Shown in pieces: positions 7,785 to 18,200 of a stretch of 64,000 bases of DNA. The notes beneath the pieces were generated by a model. That model was not told where the DNA came from and did not search any database. It saw only the letters and a program-made list of their open reading frames with translations. Positions within the stretch are counted from its first letter, which is position 1. Each line of letters begins with the position of its first letter. Both the position numbers and the translations under genes were made by a program. The DNA comes from Pseudobacter ginsenosidimutans (lineage in GTDB: Bacteria; Bacteroidota; Bacteroidia; Chitinophagales; Chitinophagaceae): positions 6,617,342-6,681,341 of the forward strand of contig NZ_CP042431.1 in the NCBI RefSeq assembly GCF_007970185.1, given 5' to 3'.

Positions 7785-9023
7785 TTAGTTTCTATTCACC
7801 TCTTTATTTTCTAATTCCGATATTTTCCTTTGCTGTTCTTCGATCTTCTTATTTTGTTCAATAATATATAATGTCAGTTCTTCTATCTTCTTTAATAACA
7901 ATGCCTGGATCTCTCCTACATCAGTACCATTTTTTTCAACTTCAGCAGTAGTAGGTACACCAGGCAAATGCTTGTGAGATTTGATATATTTTTCCACTTC
8001 GCTTAATGCAGGCAAACGATAATCATCATTGAACACATAATCAGCCCAACCTGTCTGTGTTATTTTCAGTTTTTTCGCATACACAGCTCCGTTTACTGCG
8101 AACTTTGTTTCAGCATTCGGTTTTGTGGAAGTACCAATACCCACAAACCCATCTGACAAGATTGTCATACGTTCTGCATTATTGGTTTTAAAAACCAATC
8201 GCTTGTTATCTGTCGTACCAAGAAAAACGCTATCCGGATTGGTTCCCTGATTTCCCAGTAATGACCAACGGGTAGAAGGATTCACTATTATAGTAACCGG
8301 AAGAGACAAGCTATCTGCATTTTGGTTATCGTAAGCTTTGGCTCTTAAACTATAAGTCCCGGCCTGTACATTCGCCCAGGTGAATGTATAAGGAGCTTGC
8401 AAAACTTCCCCGAGTTTCTCTAATCCCTGGTAAAATTCCACTTTGGAGATGGAACCGTTGGGATCATTAGCTAGTGCCGTCAGTTTGATATTAGCACCTG
8501 AAAAAAAACTGGCATTGTTTGCTGGCAGGGTCATACTAACAGAGGGCCTGGTATTACCAGCCAATGAATTATAAATCTCAAGTTCAGACATTTCGATACT
8601 CGCCCAATTGTTGACACGGGTAGCAATGAGAATCCTTACATAACGCCCCGTTCCGTTCACAGTAAAGGAATCAGTACTGGCGTTATTATTAGTCCGGGAG
8701 AATATATCCGTCCAGTTGGTGGCGTCAGTAGATACTTGTGCTTTGTAATCCTTACCTCTTCCATCTGTTTGCCAGATAATTTTGATTTTGCAGATATTGT
8801 AGGACTGTCCAAGGTCAACATAAATGTAATTATTGTCTCCTGGTGCGAACCAACCTGAAGAAACGTTTCCATCCACAGCATCTGCTCCAACATGGTACTG
8901 TTGCTCTGCAGAAACTGTCACAGGTTTGCCCAGAGCGATATTGGTAATACCGCAGGTTTGAGCTTTCACAAAAAATGGCAGGAGTACAATAAGGATTAAT
9001 ACGTTGAGGGATTTAACAAGCAT
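7785..9023 (-). CDS. Secreted discoidin / Ig-like / tail-fibre-type protein
   Basis: 412 residues from the chosen ATG at 9023, which gives a clean signal peptide (MLVKSLNVLILIVLLPFFVKAQ); the frame extends upstream to 9119 but without signal-like sequence. Domains in order: an F5/8 type C (discoidin) carbohydrate-binding domain (about residues 30-150, with GKPVTVSAEQQYHVGADAV and a C-terminal SELEIYN), a bacterial Ig-like domain (about 155-250), a linker with FVGIGTSTKPNAETKFAVNG, and a C-terminal coiled coil (EELTLYIIEQNKKIEEQ) preceded by HLPGVPTTAEVEKNG. The last part is typical of Bacteroidota fibre-like proteins that accompany Rhs genes. It probably binds surface glycans. It lies 53 bp upstream of the Rhs remnant. 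Confidence 0.8.
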   Translation of the reverse strand: MLVKSLNVLILIVLLPFFVKAQTCGITNIALGKPVTVSAEQQYHVGADAVDGNVSSGWFAPGDNNYIYVDLGQSYNICKIKIIWQTDGRGKDYKAQVSTDATNWTDIFSRTNNNASTDSFTVNGTGRYVRILIATRVNNWASIEMSELEIYNSLAGNTRPSVSMTLPANNASFFSGANIKLTALANDPNGSISKVEFYQGLEKLGEVLQAPYTFTWANVQAGTYSLRAKAYDNQNADSLSLPVTIIVNPSTRWSLLGNQGTNPDSVFLGTTDNKRLVFKTNNAERMTILSDGFVGIGTSTKPNAETKFAVNGAVYAKKLKITQTGWADYVFNDDYRLPALSEVEKYIKSHKHLPGVPTTAEVEKNGTDVGEIQALLLKKIEELTLYIIEQNKKIEEQQRKISELENKEVNRN

Positions 9024-9363
9024 GTAATGTGAATTTCGGATTAGGAGTAATGTTGATAACACACAATTCAATAGCATAACTGTCCTTCGTAGTTCTGTGA
9101 GACAGTTTATGAACTTCAATACAAGAAATCAAATGTGGGGAGAAATGCAACTATAATGTGAGAAAAAAGAATGCCGTAGTTGCTTATTCAAAACATGAGA
9201 TCTGAAAAATAAGGATCGGGCCACTTGCCTAAAAATAGCAATCATAACATAAGGGGTTATGTATTCCAAGGATGCGGGCTGATCCATTTAAAAGATAATT
9301 ATCCCATAGCAAAAGGAAAATTATTTCAATTTCCTTCCTTTTTTATGAAATATCAAACACCAT
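9024..9363. other. 340-bp non-coding stretch
   Basis: AT-rich DNA between the end of the AsmA-like gene and the start of the discoidin gene. It holds an inverted repeat ACTGTC...GACAGT near 9078-9105, a small hairpin CATAAC/GTTATG at 9243-9261, and the terminator-like hairpin listed below. No TAnnTTTG box was found on the minus strand for the discoidin gene. No coding sequence is supported. Confidence 0.5.
9311..9336 (-). terminator. Weak terminator-like hairpin after the AsmA-like gene
   Basis: AAGGAAATT pairs with AATTTTCCTT (one bulge) around a 5-nt loop. On the minus strand it lies about 30 bp beyond the AsmA-like stop and is followed by a short T-run. It is AU-rich and only moderately convincing. 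Confidence 0.4.
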
Positions 9364-12300
9364 TTATTTCTTCTTCCTCTTATCCTTCCCCAGCCCTATC
9401 TTATAATCATCCGGCGTACCGGTGATCTTAATATTCATAAAACGCACGCGTTTGTCCTTATCCCTGAACTCGATATCATCCACCTGGTCCAGATCAACCT
9501 CTTCCTGTTTCTTTCCACCAAACAAAGCCCGGAAACCAACCTGCGTCACCATTTTCAAGGGAATACGCATATAGTATTCCATTTTCATGTCCAGTGATTG
9601 CTTGCCGGAAATTTCCATGAAACCAAGTGAAGAGTTGATATTCATGCTGGGGATATCCAGTGTCCCATTAGTGAAAGTGAGAACATTTTTCAAAGTGTCA
9701 AAACGCACCATGCGCAGGTTCTTGTCTTTGAAATAACCGCTCATGGCCTGCATGGGCGCAAAATCCACCAGCGTGCCATCGCGGATCTCCACATCCAGTT
9801 CGGCTTTTGAATCGTTGATCAGTGGCACCAGGTCAGGATGAACCTGCACATGGCTCCTGATCTTGCCCGTTAGTCTGCCTTTGATATTCTTGTTGATCAC
9901 CATGTCCTGCCCAAAGTGATCAAGACGGATCATCATTTTTTCGAGATCCACGTCATTCACGGTGATCCTGCTTCTGAAGAAGATCTTATTCGGATCAACA
10001 CCATTGAGATATCCCCTGATGCCCATACTGCCATCGGCTACATTCATACCCAGGGTATCGATATGGATCATATGATCTTCCTGCATGCGCAGTTGAGCTG
10101 TGATCTTTGAAATGCCCAATCGTTTGTAACGAAGTCTTCCCACTTCTGCTTTTACTTCAAAATCAGAAAAAGGGATCATAAAGATATTGAACGCCTTTGC
10201 ATGATTGGATGTATCGGGATTGCCAGCCCGCACCACCTGTGTTTGATTACCGGGCTGAAGTACGGCATTGGTGATCACAGGAGCATCAGGTACAGCCGCA
10301 GGAGCGGCCCTGAAGGCGGCCATAGATTCAAAGTCGAGACTCATCAGCTCGTTGGCATCAAGGAGTCGTGATTTGAAATGGAGATAGTTTGTCTTTTTCT
10401 TGAATTCCGGATTATCGCCGGTATAGTAACGAAGGTTAAGATCGAAATCGGTACGGCCGATCTTTCCTTTGAGTGTATCCAGTTTGAGGATCTTATTGCC
10501 GTAGAGCAGGCCGCCGCTGATGCTGTCCAGTTTAAGCTTATGATTTTTCAGTGATCCCGACACATTCGCGATTTTCACTTTTGCAAATTTGAAAACAGAA
10601 TCATACCTGAGATCGGCTTTGGCGCGGAGCCAGATATTGCTGCCCTGCTCCTCCTGGTAACTCTGGCTCACCCAGGTTTTGCTCACAGGTCCCAAAAGAT
10701 CCTTCAATGCAAGACGGGACGATTTGAAATCGAATGCCACCTGGGTTTTTCCTTTCTTCACAGACTGGAACCAGATGGGATAATTCACTACCCTGCCCTT
10801 CAACTGCAGGTCTGAACTATCGATCATGCCGGTAAAATTACGCAGCAGCAGCGCCGTATCATTGATACTAACGGTTGCGCCCAGGTGATGGAACACATGC
10901 GGATATTTCTTGAACGATGCTTTTAGTTCTTTCAATTCAAATTGTCCTTTGGGCAGCGGCGCAGGATTGCGTAATTCCTTTACAGTTGTTGCAAGCTGGA
11001 TACCCAGACCAAATCCATTGATCTCTTCCTGTACCCTGTTGGCTTTTGCCGTATCGTGAGCAAACAGATCTTTCAATGCGATCTTATTACTATGCAGGTT
11101 GAGCGCCAGCGTAACAGGCTTCTCATTCTCGTGCAGCACAGCCAGCAGATCGCTGAGCATGCCATTAGCGCGGAGATCTGAATTACCTACTTTGAGACGA
11201 AGGGTATCCAGTATTATTTTTCCATTGCGCATTTCTGCATGCAGGTTCATGTCACGAACCGGATGCGGATAATTTGGGATCCGGAAACTGAGATCAGTAA
11301 CGGTGAGCTCACTCTGTACACCTTCTTTCAATTTGTGTAGTGCCTTTTCAGGAAGGTTGAGATCGGTGAGCTCTTTGAAATTCATGTCCAGCTTTACCGT
11401 ACCGGTAATATGTTTAAGATCGGGAATACCGAGGAACTCTCCTACAAATTGCAATTCCAGCATTGATTTCAGTTGCATCATCACATGCGGATCAGTGAAG
11501 TCGCGCACTACAAAGTTCCCATCGAACAAACCTTTTCCCGGCCTGGCGCTCACATTGGTCATGCGCAGCTCGGAGGTTTTCAGGTTGTGTTCTTTTCCAT
11601 TTGTATAGAATCCTGCAAAGCCGAATTTGTCCACTTTCTTATCAGCATTGGTATTGTGGAACCAGGCGTCTTCCAGTCCGAAATTGAGCTCGATGAGCGG
11701 TAATTGTCCTTTTGCGAGAATGCCTTTGATCTTACCATCGAAATAAAGCCGGCCATCATATTTGAATGGCTTCAGTATTTCCTTGATATTGTCCGGGATC
11801 AGCGCAGACACAAATTCCATATTCGGTTTATTGCCTTTTACGGCAAGGTCCAGGTCAAGCGCTTTGTTGAGCGCAGCAGCAGTACCGGTGAGTGAGAGCT
11901 CCGCTTCTTCCAGCTTGATGCCTCCTTCGGACAGTTGCAGGAATTTCTTTTTTTTATCATAGCTGGCCAGAAAATCGAGTGCTATTTTCTTGTGGCGAAA
12001 GAATGTAGTGTCGGTTGGACTGGTAAGATCCAGTTCCAGGTTGGTTTCCAGGCTCACTTCAACTGCGGCGCTATCTGTCTTGAAACTGGAAGTGAGTTTG
12101 CTGACGATGGCATTGTAATAGCGGCCATCGGTCTTATCGAGAAAAGAAATATTCAGGTCTTTCAGCACTGCTTTTTTGAGATCGATCTGCAATGCAGCGG
12201 CAGTGTCTGGTTCTGATGACGTGGTAGTATCTGAACCGAGGTTCTTCGCTTCCATCAAATTGAATTGTCCATTTTTCTCCCTAACCAGGTTCAGCTTCCC

Positions 12301-12675
12301 TCCTTTCAGGAAGATGCGGCGCACATTGTATTGCTGCCGGAAGATATCCGGCAGGCTGAAGCCAACATATAATTTTTCGGCTTCATAGATGGGCGTACCG
12401 GTTTGCGATTTATCGGGAAAGAAACGAAGCTCATGCAATGCGATGGACACATTGGGCCAGTTCCTGAAAAGATCGATACTGCTTTTTTTGATGGCGAACG
12501 CCCCCTTGAATTGTTTGTTGAGCTCTTCAACAGCCATATTGGTGATACGTTGCTGCTGTGTGAACAGCAACACCACAGCAATGATAACGAGCAGTAAGAA
12601 ACTGCCGGCAGTGATCATCAGTGCTCTCAGGATACGTTTCGCTATGCTTCTCTTTTTCTTTTCGGGCCTGGACAT
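9364..12675 (-). CDS. AsmA-like membrane-anchored protein
   Basis: 1103 residues. A basic N-terminus (MSRPEKKKRSIAKRIL) precedes one membrane segment (about residues 16-38); the rest is a very long, mostly beta-rich envelope region with repeating short hydrophobic strands, as in the AsmA/YhdP bridge-like family. The C-terminal ~250 residues carry the AsmA C-terminal pattern, including MKMEYYMRIPLKMVTQVGF, and the tail is highly basic. Family members are implicated in moving phospholipid across the envelope or in outer membrane biogenesis. It is transcribed alone: the neighbouring lipoprotein stops 108 bp upstream and the discoidin gene starts 340 bp downstream. A general role in envelope lipid handling is likely; the exact substrate is unknown. 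Confidence 0.82.
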   Translation of the reverse strand: MSRPEKKKRSIAKRILRALMITAGSFLLLVIIAVVLLFTQQQRITNMAVEELNKQFKGAFAIKKSSIDLFRNWPNVSIALHELRFFPDKSQTGTPIYEAEKLYVGFSLPDIFRQQYNVRRIFLKGGKLNLVREKNGQFNLMEAKNLGSDTTTSSEPDTAAALQIDLKKAVLKDLNISFLDKTDGRYYNAIVSKLTSSFKTDSAAVEVSLETNLELDLTSPTDTTFFRHKKIALDFLASYDKKKKFLQLSEGGIKLEEAELSLTGTAAALNKALDLDLAVKGNKPNMEFVSALIPDNIKEILKPFKYDGRLYFDGKIKGILAKGQLPLIELNFGLEDAWFHNTNADKKVDKFGFAGFYTNGKEHNLKTSELRMTNVSARPGKGLFDGNFVVRDFTDPHVMMQLKSMLELQFVGEFLGIPDLKHITGTVKLDMNFKELTDLNLPEKALHKLKEGVQSELTVTDLSFRIPNYPHPVRDMNLHAEMRNGKIILDTLRLKVGNSDLRANGMLSDLLAVLHENEKPVTLALNLHSNKIALKDLFAHDTAKANRVQEEINGFGLGIQLATTVKELRNPAPLPKGQFELKELKASFKKYPHVFHHLGATVSINDTALLLRNFTGMIDSSDLQLKGRVVNYPIWFQSVKKGKTQVAFDFKSSRLALKDLLGPVSKTWVSQSYQEEQGSNIWLRAKADLRYDSVFKFAKVKIANVSGSLKNHKLKLDSISGGLLYGNKILKLDTLKGKIGRTDFDLNLRYYTGDNPEFKKKTNYLHFKSRLLDANELMSLDFESMAAFRAAPAAVPDAPVITNAVLQPGNQTQVVRAGNPDTSNHAKAFNIFMIPFSDFEVKAEVGRLRYKRLGISKITAQLRMQEDHMIHIDTLGMNVADGSMGIRGYLNGVDPNKIFFRSRITVNDVDLEKMMIRLDHFGQDMVINKNIKGRLTGKIRSHVQVHPDLVPLINDSKAELDVEIRDGTLVDFAPMQAMSGYFKDKNLRMVRFDTLKNVLTFTNGTLDIPSMNINSSLGFMEISGKQSLDMKMEYYMRIPLKMVTQVGFRALFGGKKQEEVDLDQVDDIEFRDKDKRVRFMNIKITGTPDDYKIGLGKDKRKKK

Positions 12676-12783
12676 ACGTTATGGGACTGTTTAACAAGGT
12701 ATAACGTTGCATCACCCGGTTTATGTTTACAAAACCATTAGTATTCCATTAAAAAACGTTTTTTATCTGCAAATGGTCCAAAA

Positions 12784-13578
12784 TCACAACTCAACTCTTG
12801 TCCAGTTATTGCCAGGCGCCCATGTCAGCAGACTGGTCTGTTCGTCTTCAATAATAATGGGCGCCACAATGGAATGCTTGTTCTTATTCACGGCGAGGTT
12901 TCCATCCGGCTGCAACTCTACCAGCAATTCACCGGTAACGGCATCTACGGCCTGAATGTGGATATTCCTCGCAAACCTTGGTGCAGCAGGGCTTGGGCTT
13001 CTTTTGAAATAAAGGATCTGTATATCCAGCGGCTGGCTCATTTCTCCATATCCCACATTTTCAAATTTCTCCTCCAGCTCTTTCAGGTTCACAAATGTGT
13101 TCACGGAATCCCTGAATAATCTAAAGGTTACTTTTCTTTCTGTTCCATTTTTTTTGATCTTATTAACAAGCTGGATCCTGTAGTATTCGTTGGGAACGGG
13201 ATCGGTATTGTCCGTTCCCTGTTTCATGAATTGTCTTACACCGAGTGTATTATCCACCAGGATCTTGAACGCGTTGAGATCCTTTGGTTGGAAAACTGAA
13301 TCCAGGTACAGTTCTCCGCTGGTTGCATCTTTGATGGAAAGGGTCATTTTGTTGCTGTTATTTTCCTTCGGCAACAATTTGCTGATGGATACTCCGGGAT
13401 CGAGCAGGCCAACCGGCAATTCATTTACGAAAACAGACAATTGCGGTACATCGGAAAACAGCATGCTTTCTACAGCTATTTTGGTGAAGGCCGGCGTTTC
13501 GATCACGCTTGCTTTTTTACATCCGGCAAAAACGATAAAAAGAGAAACGATTGAGAAAAGAAGGAGTTTCCTGTTCAT
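12784..13578 (-). CDS. Hypothetical lipoprotein, last gene of the TonB unit
   Basis: 264 residues from ATG 13578, chosen because it gives a lipoprotein signal (MNRKLLLFSIVSLFIVFAGC, lipidated Cys at residue 20, then KKAS); the open frame upstream of it overlaps the beta-helix gene and is not signal-like. No family is recognised with confidence. The sequence contains two similar beta-rich portions (for example LSVFVNELPVGLLDPG), vaguely like small Ig-fold or DUF4397-type lipoproteins. It follows the beta-helix lipoprotein by 74 bp, with a perfect 13-bp hairpin between them, so it may be expressed at a lower level than the genes before it. Its position suggests a cell-surface accessory of the TonB receptor. 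Confidence 0.75.
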   Translation of the reverse strand: MNRKLLLFSIVSLFIVFAGCKKASVIETPAFTKIAVESMLFSDVPQLSVFVNELPVGLLDPGVSISKLLPKENNSNKMTLSIKDATSGELYLDSVFQPKDLNAFKILVDNTLGVRQFMKQGTDNTDPVPNEYYRIQLVNKIKKNGTERKVTFRLFRDSVNTFVNLKELEEKFENVGYGEMSQPLDIQILYFKRSPSPAAPRFARNIHIQAVDAVTGELLVELQPDGNLAVNKNKHSIVAPIIIEDEQTSLLTWAPGNNWTRVEL

Positions 13579-13598
13579 AAAACATTTGAGTTGATATA

Positions 13599-13629
13599 AA
13601 GTGGTTGGATACTGAATATCCAACCACTT
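13599..13629 (-). promoter_or_regulatory. Perfect 13-bp inverted repeat in the intercistronic gap
   Basis: AAGTGGTTGGATA and TATCCAACCACTT flank a 5-nt loop. The hairpin lies between the beta-helix stop (13653) and the lipoprotein start (13578). Only a weak T-rich tract follows on the minus strand, so it may be a partial terminator or an RNA-stability element. Confidence 0.7.
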
Positions 13630-13652
13630 GAATGAGATCTGAGTTACAGAAA

Positions 13653-15188
13653 TTAGTCTTCGAAGATTGCCCAGTTCACAGCCCAGTCGTCTCCCGCAGC
13701 ACTTCCGAATGCACCGCGATAAGAGATGCCGGTTGTAAAGGAGAATGAGCATGCATTAGGTGCTCCGGGGAAGCTGCAGTTTGTGAATCCTGAAATGGCA
13801 GGTGATGCAGGCGAAGTAGTTGAAGGACGGTAGAATCCTGTTGTGCTGCGCACGAATGGATTCACCAGCCTGATATCTGCATTCGCATTGGCATTCACGA
13901 AAGCACCATTATCCTGGATCGCGCAGGAAGAACCTACAGTGGTTGCCTTAGCCAGGAAATTTGCGCTCGTGAATGCAGGAGAACAAGCAGGAGAACCTCC
14001 TGCAATGTAAGCGCTGCTGGTGTTGTAAGCATGTACCAGGTTACGTTTCAGAGAATCCACCAGAGAGCTTCCTGTTCCAAGGTACTTGGTCTGTGAAAGA
14101 CAGCCATCCAACAGGATACCTTCCTTGAATCCTAACACGATCGAGTTTTGCAGAATGAAACCTGCATTCCTGCGCCATTGGTTACCCCTGCCCCTGAGAG
14201 CAGTGTTGGCGAGTGTTGATGTTGAATAACCGATCAGGGTCATGTTAGAGATAACAGGACGTGTTTCCAGTGTGGTAACAGTACCGCCGGAATTGTTGTC
14301 GGCCTCGATACCATTGGAAGTGCTCTGGTCTGCACGTGACTGATCTGCAAGACCAAGCGCCCACTGGATCTTACCGGTGTAGCCATTGTCGAAATCAAAC
14401 ATGTCGTCCAGGGGATCCACCGCAATCAGGTGGGTAGCATTCACAGTACCACCAAACCATTCGAAGGCGTCGTCATTGGCTTTGAATACTTCAACATAGT
14501 CGATAGTGGTTCCGCAACCAACGCCCGCCATGGTGAGACCATTGATCTCCACATTGTCTTCCAGCGGGAAGCCGGCATACTTGATCACAACATACTTCAG
14601 GATACCTGAGTTGTCGTTGCTGATATTGCCACCATAGGTAGCATCAGCAGGCGGGTTGCTGGGAACGCCTTCTACGATGTTGGAAGTGCCGTTGTTGGTA
14701 GGCGCCTGTCCTAACAGAACAACACCTGCCCAGTCACCTGAAACGGGAGCGCCATCGGGGTGGCCTGGTTCATCTCTCCATGAGGTGAAGGTAATGGGAC
14801 AGGTTTCTGAGCCTTCGGCAATCAGCTTTGAACCTTTGGTGATGATCAGACCACCACCGGGCGTGCGGGGATTGGTGGTGAGATCGCCTTCAAGTCCGCG
14901 GATGATTGCACCCGGATGGATGGTGAGGGTTTTGTTGTTGGAAACATACACCAGTCCATCCAAATACCAGATGGTGTTGCAATCAAGTGTTTTGTCAACA
15001 GTGATCACTCCACGCAGTGTGTCGGTTTTGGCATAGGTACAGGTGTCGCACGAAGCCAATACCGCAGCCCTGACAGGCTGTTCGTTTCTGATTTCCTTGC
15101 CCGTTTTTTTACAGGACGCAACAGCTAACACCACCAGGGTGAACATAGCCATAGCCGATACAAATCGAATGTTTGCTCTTTTTTTCAT
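13653..15188 (-). CDS. Beta-helix surface lipoprotein linked to the TonB receptor
   Basis: 511 residues. A lipoprotein signal ends at VVLAVASC (then KKTGKE), followed by a CDTCTYAKTDTLRG segment and long right-handed-beta-helix-like sequence with regularly spaced hydrophobic residues and glycines (for example IIRGLEGDLTTNPRTPGGG, WFGGTVNATHLIAVDP, LRGRGNQWRRNAG). Proteins of this kind are often encoded next to TonB receptors in Bacteroidota and some are misnamed multidrug transporters; there are no transport segments here. It starts 53 bp after the TonB receptor stop, in the position a SusD protein would hold in a Sus-type locus. It is probably a surface-exposed ligand-binding partner of the receptor. 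The substrate is unknown. Confidence 0.8.
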   Translation of the reverse strand: MKKRANIRFVSAMAMFTLVVLAVASCKKTGKEIRNEQPVRAAVLASCDTCTYAKTDTLRGVITVDKTLDCNTIWYLDGLVYVSNNKTLTIHPGAIIRGLEGDLTTNPRTPGGGLIITKGSKLIAEGSETCPITFTSWRDEPGHPDGAPVSGDWAGVVLLGQAPTNNGTSNIVEGVPSNPPADATYGGNISNDNSGILKYVVIKYAGFPLEDNVEINGLTMAGVGCGTTIDYVEVFKANDDAFEWFGGTVNATHLIAVDPLDDMFDFDNGYTGKIQWALGLADQSRADQSTSNGIEADNNSGGTVTTLETRPVISNMTLIGYSTSTLANTALRGRGNQWRRNAGFILQNSIVLGFKEGILLDGCLSQTKYLGTGSSLVDSLKRNLVHAYNTSSAYIAGGSPACSPAFTSANFLAKATTVGSSCAIQDNGAFVNANANADIRLVNPFVRSTTGFYRPSTTSPASPAISGFTNCSFPGAPNACSFSFTTGISYRGAFGSAAGDDWAVNWAIFED

Positions 15189-15241
15189 AAACCCATTTTT
15201 ATTGATTAGAATAAGGAAAAAATGAAGCGGAAATAAGAGGA

Positions 15242-18200
15242 TCAGAAATTGTAATTGAGGGTTATAGAATAAGTTCTACCAGGTTTACTGATGAGATTGA
15301 TGATATCACTTCCATTTTTGTCGAAAAAATAGGCGCTGTTGGGCAGTTCATTTTTTTCTGCTTTTTCTATATCGTTCTGCCCCATATCTTTTTGATAGAT
15401 CACACTGTAACTATCCAGGAGATTACTGATGTTCAGTCTCGCTTCCAGCTTACGTTTCAGGAAATAACCTGTCAACTGGAAATCCAGGGATTCCACGGGT
15501 CTTTCAAAATAGCTTTCAAAGTACCTGAGCGCAGGTCTGAATACGCGGTTGGTAGTTCGGTTATACGTAAGCGATACACCAGCATATTTGTTATCGTAAT
15601 AGATCCCTGCATTGTAGGTATAATTGCTCTGACCGCTCAAGGGTCTTTTCTCCTCCTTCAGCACTTCCCTTTTTATGATGATGGAATCTTGTGCAGAATT
15701 CATGGTTGCCGATTCGTGCATCTGGCGGACTTTCGCATCCATATAAGTGAAATTGCCATAAAGGATAATATCCCTGATAACCGGCACACCTGTGAATGCA
15801 AGGCTCTTCCTGGCTTCCAGCTCAATACCGTAATTCTTTGCATCATAGTTATTCTTCAGGTCAAATACTTTGTTACCGGACTGCTGGTAGATCTCCATTG
15901 GGTATTTGAAATTCTTATAGAATAAAGACAAAGACATGATCTCGCCTGCACCCGGGAACCATTCGTACCTGAAATCGTAATTGTGCAAAAGCGTTGATCT
16001 TACAAAGCCTCCCAGGTACATGCCGCCCAGTTCGTAATCATATTCCTGGAAAAAGGAAAGGTCGCGCAGATCAGGCCTGATTATGCTCTTTGAATAAGCC
16101 AGGCGGAAATTCATTTTTGGCGTCAGCGAATACGTGAGGTTGGCGGAAGGAAAGAACTGCCATTTCTTTTCCCTGTTGTATAGTGCGGCGGGATCAGCAT
16201 CGGGATACAGGTATTCCAGTTGCCGCAACTGATCGTTCACTTTATCCATGTTGAAAAATTCAGCCCTCACACCCCAGACCAATCGAAGTTTTTTGCCGAT
16301 GCGGTTATCAAACATGCCATAACCTGCATACAGCGGAACTTTCTTTTCATCCTCATCTCCGAAAGGAACGATGCCCGCTTTCAGATCATGTTCCGGAGTG
16401 AAGAGGTTTCCGATGAAAGGATACACACCTGCATCATTGGCACCCATAGTGGCTCGTATCACATAGAACGTTCGATGCTTGTACCACCCCGAAGTGCCTG
16501 CTTTGAAAATATTTCGGGTAATGTTCCAGTTGAAGGGAACCTGAACTGAGAGGTCCCAGGCATAGTTCTTTTCCTTTACCTTACTCCAGCTGCGCAATAC
16601 GCCGGTAGTGCCGTCTCCGGCAGTGGAACCAGCGGGTCCTTTTGCCTCGATGATATTGTACATATTGAAGTCAGCGCCTTTGGTGAGTCCATCAGGATCA
16701 TTGAGGAATTCAGCCCAGAGCGCATGATTATCCGGGCGCTGGCGGTCCAGGTGGATATAGCTTCCCATCCAGTTCAGCTTGATTCCTTTGCTGCCGATCA
16801 AATGTTCGCCTTTCAGCTGGCTTTGCAAGAGTGTGGATTGTTGTGTATTGTCGAAAAATCCCAGCGATAATGCGTCATTGCTATTGTCTGCATGCTTACC
16901 GATGCCTGTCAATAATTGCTGGTCCAGCACTCTTGTGTAAAAATTCTGCCATCCTAATTTGAATTTTTTCCCGCTAAAGCCTGCACCTGCCAGCACACCG
17001 ATATTGGTAGTGAAACCGTATTGTTTTCCATAAAGTCCGATGCTGTCCATTATTCCACTTTCCATTTTTGCATCGAAGCCATTCCTGCCCGAGATCACAT
17101 CCTGGGTCTGCAATGTATTCCTGTAATTCACGGAAGCAACAAACCCGATCTTCTTTTCATTTTCCAGCGCATACGTCCTGCCGAGAGAGAATGAATAGTT
17201 TTGAGACGGTTGAGCATTCATCTGTTGAACTGCCCAGTTATTTCCGAATGCAACCGGTTCCATTCCTTTGCTGTCGTAATACGCAAGTACATCGTTCTTA
17301 TTCTTCCAATCTGATTTTCCAAAGAGCTTTCTGTGATCTGAAACGGCGCCCAGGTATTCCTTTCCTTCCAGTTTCAATGTATGGAAAGATTTTCCCGTGG
17401 TTCTGTCGTTATAGCCACCACCTACAGTGATGGAGTTGAAATTCTGCGAAGGGATATCTTTGGTTGTTACCTGCACCAATCCACCGCCGAACTCTGCACT
17501 CTGGTCCGGTGTGATGGATTTATACACCGCCACATTATCGATCATATTGGTAGGGATCATATCGTAGCTGAAATTCTTCCGGTTCAACTCTGTGCTGGGC
17601 ATGATCTGTCCATTCAGCATGGCCTGGTTGTATCTTTCGCTCATACCACGGATCACCACATATTTATTTTCCATAGTTGCCAGTCCGCTGATGCGTTTCA
17701 GTGTTTCACCGAGATTCTTATCTGGTGTGCGTTGTATCTGTTCCGCGCTGATCCCGTCGCTGATAGCGGCAAAGTTTTTCTGTCTCGCATACAAGGCTGC
17801 TACGCTTTCCTTCCTGGCAGATGCTTTCACCACCACGGATTCCAGTGATCCTTTCTCTCTCTTCAGTGTTATATTCAGCTCGAAGTTTTGATTTTCCTTC
17901 ACTTCAATATCAGTGATCTCCTTTTTTCCATAACCTACAGCAGACAGTTCCGCTTCATATTTCCCTTTCAACAAACTGAGAGTGAATCTGCCATCGATGG
18001 CCGTGGTTGTACCTTTTTTCCCGATCCGGATACTTACATCTGCGATGGGTTCTCCACTTTCTTCGTCAACCACTTTTCCCGAAACAAGGCCGCGAGCCTG
18101 GGCAGCAACCACCGCGGCTGCCGGCTTAGGCTGAGGTTTAATGATCACCAGTGTGCCATCGATAATGAACTGGTAGTTGGTATTACGCAATGTTGCTTTC

